From assembly GCF_000718085.1 (NCBI RefSeq), contig NZ_JOEC01000005.1, positions 1 through 64,000 of the forward strand: a stretch of 64,000 nt of DNA, read 5' to 3'. The stretch is from Mycetocola saprophilus. Its GTDB lineage: Bacteria > Actinomycetota > Actinomycetes > Actinomycetales > Microbacteriaceae. The translations under genes were made by a program, and so were the position numbers. The notes below the pieces were generated by a model. That model searched no databases. It was not told the DNA's origin and saw nothing but the letters and a program-made list of their open reading frames with translations. Below, in pieces: positions 60,733 to 64,000 of the stretch (its first letter is position 1; every line of letters begins with the position of its first letter).

Positions 60733-62046
60733 GTGACAGGAAGCATCCACACACCCCCCTCCAAAATGGCCATGCCGGTGATCGTGCTCGCGGTCTTTGT
60801 GGTCCCGCTGGCCATCTCGGGCATGGGGGTGCTGCTGCCCACCATCGCCCGTGATCTCGGGGCCTCCCCGTTCCTGCTGCAATCGGTGGTGAACGGCTTC
60901 AACGCCTCCTTCGCGATCTTCACCCTGGTGTGGGGTGTGCTCTCGGATCGGCTGGGATATCGCGCCACCGTCATCATCGGCCTGGCCTTTTTCACCCTGG
61001 GCTCCCTGGTGAGCACGCTGGCCCCGGACCTCGTGGTTCTTGATATCGGCCGGATCCTCTCGGGCATCGGTGGTGCCGCCGTGTTCACCGGGTCGGCGTC
61101 GCTGATGTCGAATGCCTGGGAGGGGCCCGCCCGCGCGCGCAACTTTGCGATCTTTGGCACGGTCATCGGCATCGGTTCGGCAATAGGCCCGGTGATCGCC
61201 GGGGTTCTCACCGGCTGGCTCGGCTGGCGCGGGGTCTTTATCGTGTTCGGGATCGTGACGGTGCTGGCGATCGTATTCAGTCGCGCCCTGCCGCGGATCT
61301 CCCATGCCCCCGAACCCAGCCGAAAAATCATCGACTTCGACGTGCTGCGTAACCCGCACTTCCTGGCGCTCGCGCTCGTTCCGGTGGCGACGGCGATTGG
61401 CGCGATTACCCTCGGCACCTACCTGCCCGTGGCTTTCGGGGCGATCTATGATCTCTCGGCACCCTCGGCCGGTCTGTTCATGCTGTTTATGATGGTGCCC
61501 ATCGTGGTGGCGCCGCTGGCGGTATCTCGCCTCATCCACCGTTTCGCGGCGGTCACCCCGATGGGGATCATCTATGTGGCCCTGATCGCGATGCTTGTGG
61601 GCGATGCGGCGCTGCTGGTGATCTCGCCCGAGGTGGCAATCTGGTGGGCAGTTCCCGGCATGTTCCTGATCGGGGCTGCATTCGGTATGACCATCGGACT
61701 CGTGGACGGCGAAGCCCTCGCCCAGGTGCCCCCGCACCGATCGGGGGCGGCCGCCGGTGTCCTCAACTTTGTCAGGGTTGGCAGTGAAGCCGTCGTGATC
61801 GCCGCGTTTGCGGCAATCGTCACGACGCTGATTTTTGCCAACCTGGGCGACCATGCTCTCGCCGATGCAACCTCGGCGGGCATTCCCGGGCAGGGCGCCG
61901 CCTATGCGGCAGCGTTTAGGATCATCCTCTTGGTGATGATCGCGACCAATATTGTGCTCACCCTGGTTGTTGTTGCGCTGCACCGCGCGCATCTGCGTCG
62001 CACCGGTGGCGGGGTGAGGCACGTGTCGCCCCGCGCAGGAATCTAA
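60733..62046 (+). CDS. MFS transporter (DHA-type efflux)
   Basis: A 437-aa membrane protein with twelve hydrophobic segments. Helix 1 is VIVLAVFVVPLAISGMGVLL, and the loop between helices 2 and 3 is SDRLGYRATVIIG. A conserved Gly/Pro helix 5 region (GIGSAIGPVIAGVL) is seen as in drug:H+ antiporters. The GTG at 60733 with AAAGGA 6 nt upstream is the start. Control by the divergent TetR protein is likely. Confidence 0.9.
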   Translation: MTGSIHTPPSKMAMPVIVLAVFVVPLAISGMGVLLPTIARDLGASPFLLQSVVNGFNASFAIFTLVWGVLSDRLGYRATVIIGLAFFTLGSLVSTLAPDLVVLDIGRILSGIGGAAVFTGSASLMSNAWEGPARARNFAIFGTVIGIGSAIGPVIAGVLTGWLGWRGVFIVFGIVTVLAIVFSRALPRISHAPEPSRKIIDFDVLRNPHFLALALVPVATAIGAITLGTYLPVAFGAIYDLSAPSAGLFMLFMMVPIVVAPLAVSRLIHRFAAVTPMGIIYVALIAMLVGDAALLVISPEVAIWWAVPGMFLIGAAFGMTIGLVDGEALAQVPPHRSGAAAGVLNFVRVGSEAVVIAAFAAIVTTLIFANLGDHALADATSAGIPGQGAAYAAAFRIILLVMIATNIVLTLVVVALHRAHLRRTGGGVRHVSPRAGI

Positions 62047-62068
62047 CCTCCGCAGATGCGCGCTACCG

Positions 62069-62109
62069 GCATCCCGTGCGCACCAATGTGCACGGGATGC
62101 TGTGTTTTT
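62069..62109 (+). terminator. Terminator after the MFS gene
   Basis: An 11-bp perfect stem GCATCCCGTGC / GCACGGGATGC followed by TGTGTTTTT. Confidence 0.88.
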
Positions 62110-62168
62110 CTCACCGGCGCGCCCGGTAGGCTGGATTTCTCATGATCCCCGAGGAGAAAGGCGCGGAA

Positions 62169-63587
62169 TTGCAGTACATCTCGACGCGCGGCCACGTCAT
62201 TGGCCAGTATTCCGACGTTCTGGTTGAGGGCCTGGCCCCGGATGGCGGCCTCGCCGTCCCCGAAACCGTGCCCACCGTTTCTCCCGAGACGCTGGAGAGC
62301 TGGCGCGGCCTCGGCTATGCCGACCTGGCCACCGAGGTGATCGGGCTGTTCGCGACCGACATCCCCCGCGAAGACCTGTCCCGGCTGACCCACGCGGCCT
62401 ATGCCGCCGATAAGTTTGAGGCCGCCGAGATCGTCCCGCTGACCGACCTGGGCCGCGGCATGACGCTGGTGGGCCTGTCCGAGGGGCCGACGCTGGCCTT
62501 CAAGGACATGGCGATGCAGTTCCTCGGCGAAGCCATGGAGTATGTGCTGGCCAAGACCGGCAGCAGCCTGAACATCCTCGGCGCCACCTCGGGCGATACC
62601 GGATCCGCCGCCGAATACGCGTTCCGCGGGCGCGAGCGCATCTCGATCTTCATGCTCTCCCCGCTGGGCCGGATGAGCGCCTTCCAGCGGGCCCAGATGT
62701 ACTCGCTGCAGGACGCCAACGTGCACAACCTCGCCGTGGCCGGCGTCTTTGACGACTGCCAGCACCTGGTCAAGACCCTCTCCGAGGACCTCGACTTCAA
62801 GCGCACCCACCACCTGGGCGCGGTCAACTCGATCAACTTTGGTCGGATTTCCGCCCAGATCGTCTACTACGTGTGGGCCTGGCTGCGCGCCACCGACGCC
62901 GTGGATGCCGAGACGCGGGCGGGCTTCGAGGTGTCGGTAGCGGTGCCCTCGGGGAACTTTGGCAACATCCTCTCGGGCTACTACGCCAAGCTGCTCGGTG
63001 TGCCGATCCGCAAGCTGGTGCTCGCCTCGAACGAGAACAACGTGTTGGACGACTTCTTCCGCACCGGCGTCTACCGCCCGCGCACCTCGGCCGAAACCCT
63101 GGCCACCTCGAGCCCCTCGATGGACGTCTCCAAGGCCTCCAACCTGGAGCGCTTCATCTTCGACTTCTTCGGTCGCGACCCCGAGCGCACCGCCGGCGCG
63201 TGGAAGGACCTCGCCGCCAACGGCTTCTTCGACCTCAGCGGCGAGCAGGCCCGCTTCGAGGCCGAGTACGGGTTCGTGAGTGGCACCTCGACCCATGCCG
63301 ACCGGATCGACACCATCCGCTCGTTTGCACAGTCTTCGGGCATCACCCTGGACCCGCACACCGCCGACGGCGCGAAGGTTGCGCTGCCGCACGTGGAGGA
63401 GGGCATCCCGATGCTTGTGCTGGAGACCGCCAAGCCGCGCAAGTTCCCCGAGATCGTGGCCGAGGCGCTGGGCTCCGCCCCCGAGCAGTCGGCCGAGACG
63501 AAGGCGCTGATGGAGGCCCCGCAGCGGGTCGAGGAAATCCCCTTCGACGCCGACTTCCTGCGCACCTACATCGCCGAGCGCATCTAG
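62169..63587 (+). CDS. thrC: Threonine synthase
   Basis: A protein of about 472 aa. It converts O-phospho-homoserine to threonine. The N-terminal QYISTRGHVIGQYSDVLVEG is typical of the longer ThrC subfamily; the PLP lysine is in PTLAFKDMAMQF and the phosphate loop is LGATSGDTGSAAEYAF. The TTG at 62169, preceded by GAGGAGAAAGG, gives the family's usual N-terminus. An ATG at 62142 would add nine residues and has no ribosome site. It stands alone, with no thrB or hom beside it. Confidence 0.95.
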   Translation: MQYISTRGHVIGQYSDVLVEGLAPDGGLAVPETVPTVSPETLESWRGLGYADLATEVIGLFATDIPREDLSRLTHAAYAADKFEAAEIVPLTDLGRGMTLVGLSEGPTLAFKDMAMQFLGEAMEYVLAKTGSSLNILGATSGDTGSAAEYAFRGRERISIFMLSPLGRMSAFQRAQMYSLQDANVHNLAVAGVFDDCQHLVKTLSEDLDFKRTHHLGAVNSINFGRISAQIVYYVWAWLRATDAVDAETRAGFEVSVAVPSGNFGNILSGYYAKLLGVPIRKLVLASNENNVLDDFFRTGVYRPRTSAETLATSSPSMDVSKASNLERFIFDFFGRDPERTAGAWKDLAANGFFDLSGEQARFEAEYGFVSGTSTHADRIDTIRSFAQSSGITLDPHTADGAKVALPHVEEGIPMLVLETAKPRKFPEIVAEALGSAPEQSAETKALMEAPQRVEEIPFDADFLRTYIAERI

Positions 63588-63607
63588 ATTACGTTCGCAC
63601 ACGCATG

Positions 63608-63635
63608 ATGGCCGGGCCCTTCGGGGCTCGGCCAT
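63608..63635. terminator. Hairpin after thrC
   Basis: ATGGCCGGGCCC / GGGGCTCGGCCAT with a TTC loop; flanking ACGCA/TGCGT extends the stem. It lies between thrC and a convergent regulator gene. Confidence 0.6.
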
Positions 63636-63739
63636 TCTGCGTGCGTGCCTGCGGTGCGTGCCCGTGAGCGCATCGGCCGAGGGTGCATCACCGGGTCCGG
63701 AGAACGCCGGTGGGTGCCGCGGTTTCGGGTGCGACGCAC

Positions 63740-64000
63740 CTAGCGCGGGGCGCGCTCCCCGCTGCCGCGCGGGATCAGGGTGGCACCGAGCTGAATGTGC
63801 TGACGCGGTCCGGTGTCCCCGGCGAGCCGGCTAAAGAGCAGCTCGGCTGCCAGTCGACCCACCGCCGCCGGGTCCTGCGCGACCACGCTGACCGGCGGTT
63901 CCAGGGCGTCGGCGAGCTCGAAGTCGTCGAATCCGACCAGGGCGATCGAGGCGCCGCGCTGGCGCAGCAGGCGCACCACGCGCACGCTCCACCGGTTGTT
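63740..64000 (-). CDS. LacI-family regulator, C-terminal part (cut by window end)
   Basis: The last 86 or so residues of a LacI/GalR-type regulator continue past the window edge. NNRWSVRVVRLLRQRGASIA then ALVGFDDFELADAL and VVAQDPAAVGRLAAELLFSR are the conserved end of the periplasmic-binding-protein-like effector domain. The DNA-binding domain and the regulated genes lie beyond position 64000. Confidence 0.88.
   Translation of the reverse strand, partial: NNRWSVRVVRLLRQRGASIALVGFDDFELADALEPPVSVVAQDPAAVGRLAAELLFSRLAGDTGPRQHIQLGATLIPRGSGERAPR

Noticed and set aside
60616..62022. 468-codon antisense frame over the MFS gene
   Set aside because: His/Arg/Asp-rich shadow of transmembrane codons.
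1..64000. Prophage, insertion sequence or integrative element
   Set aside because: No transposase, integrase or phage structural gene and no terminal inverted repeats were found; the small lower-GC patches have no visible mobility genes.

Overview
The window is chromosomal DNA from a high-GC actinobacterium. Short-spaced operons with ATG/GTG/TTG starts, AAAGGA-type ribosome sites, sugar ABC transporters without their own ATPase, SufU-type Fe-S assembly and a class-E-like sortase motif (LAHTG) fit a free-living Microbacteriaceae-type organism. The family assignment is an inference and no species is claimed.

Layout. 1-500: 3' end of a 5S rRNA (end of an rrn operon), its terminator, and an array of terminator-like repeats with an exact 69-bp period. 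499-3526: NarL/DesK-type two-component system and a DUF4352 membrane-anchored protein. 3649-11464: amino-sugar utilisation cluster (ROK repressor with its operator, sugar-binding lipoprotein, two permeases, NagZ-type GH3, ROK kinase, NagB) ending 26 bp before a complete solitary 5S rRNA gene. 11779-19721: FadR-type GntR regulator with 2-hydroxyacid dehydrogenase, aldo/keto reductase, MarR plus MFS exporter, lipase-like hydrolase, DUF427 protein, histidine phosphatase and lipoate-protein ligase. 19724-20959: orphan DNA methyltransferase with a histone-H1-like tail. 21178-23762: flavin monooxygenase and DszC/SfnB-like pair. 23917-24624: two small unassigned genes. 24664-32675: D-amino-acid/N-acyl-D-amino-acid catabolism genes with an ABC importer and RidA.

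32908-44773 is the most interesting part. A two-domain SIS protein (NagB-II/AgaS-like), a BadF-type amino-sugar kinase, a UTRA-type GntR regulator, two cytoplasmic GH9 enzymes of the exo-glucosaminidase-like kind and an ABC importer appear to form one dispersed glucosamine-oligosaccharide system. Three of its promoters carry the same GGTATT / GGTaT / GTAC operator-like pattern. A putative toxin-antitoxin pair (ImmA-type HTH-metalloprotease plus PIN-like DUF4411) sits between the two GH9 genes.

45019-51352: second monooxygenase/SfnB pair divergent from a third sugar-type ABC importer. 51357-55000: Gfo/Idh oxidoreductase, DoxX, SufU and SufS. 55182-57973: TIG/amidase lipoprotein and a sortase-anchored surface protein whose 5' leader contains an intrinsic terminator. 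58235-62046: E2 acyltransferase catalytic domain without lipoyl domain, LLM flavoprotein, TetR and MFS exporter. 62169-64000: threonine synthase and the C-terminal end of a LacI-type regulator cut by the window edge.

Only one stretch over 300 bp lacks a gene (57-498); it holds the repeat array. No tRNA gene, CRISPR array, insertion sequence or prophage gene was recognised.
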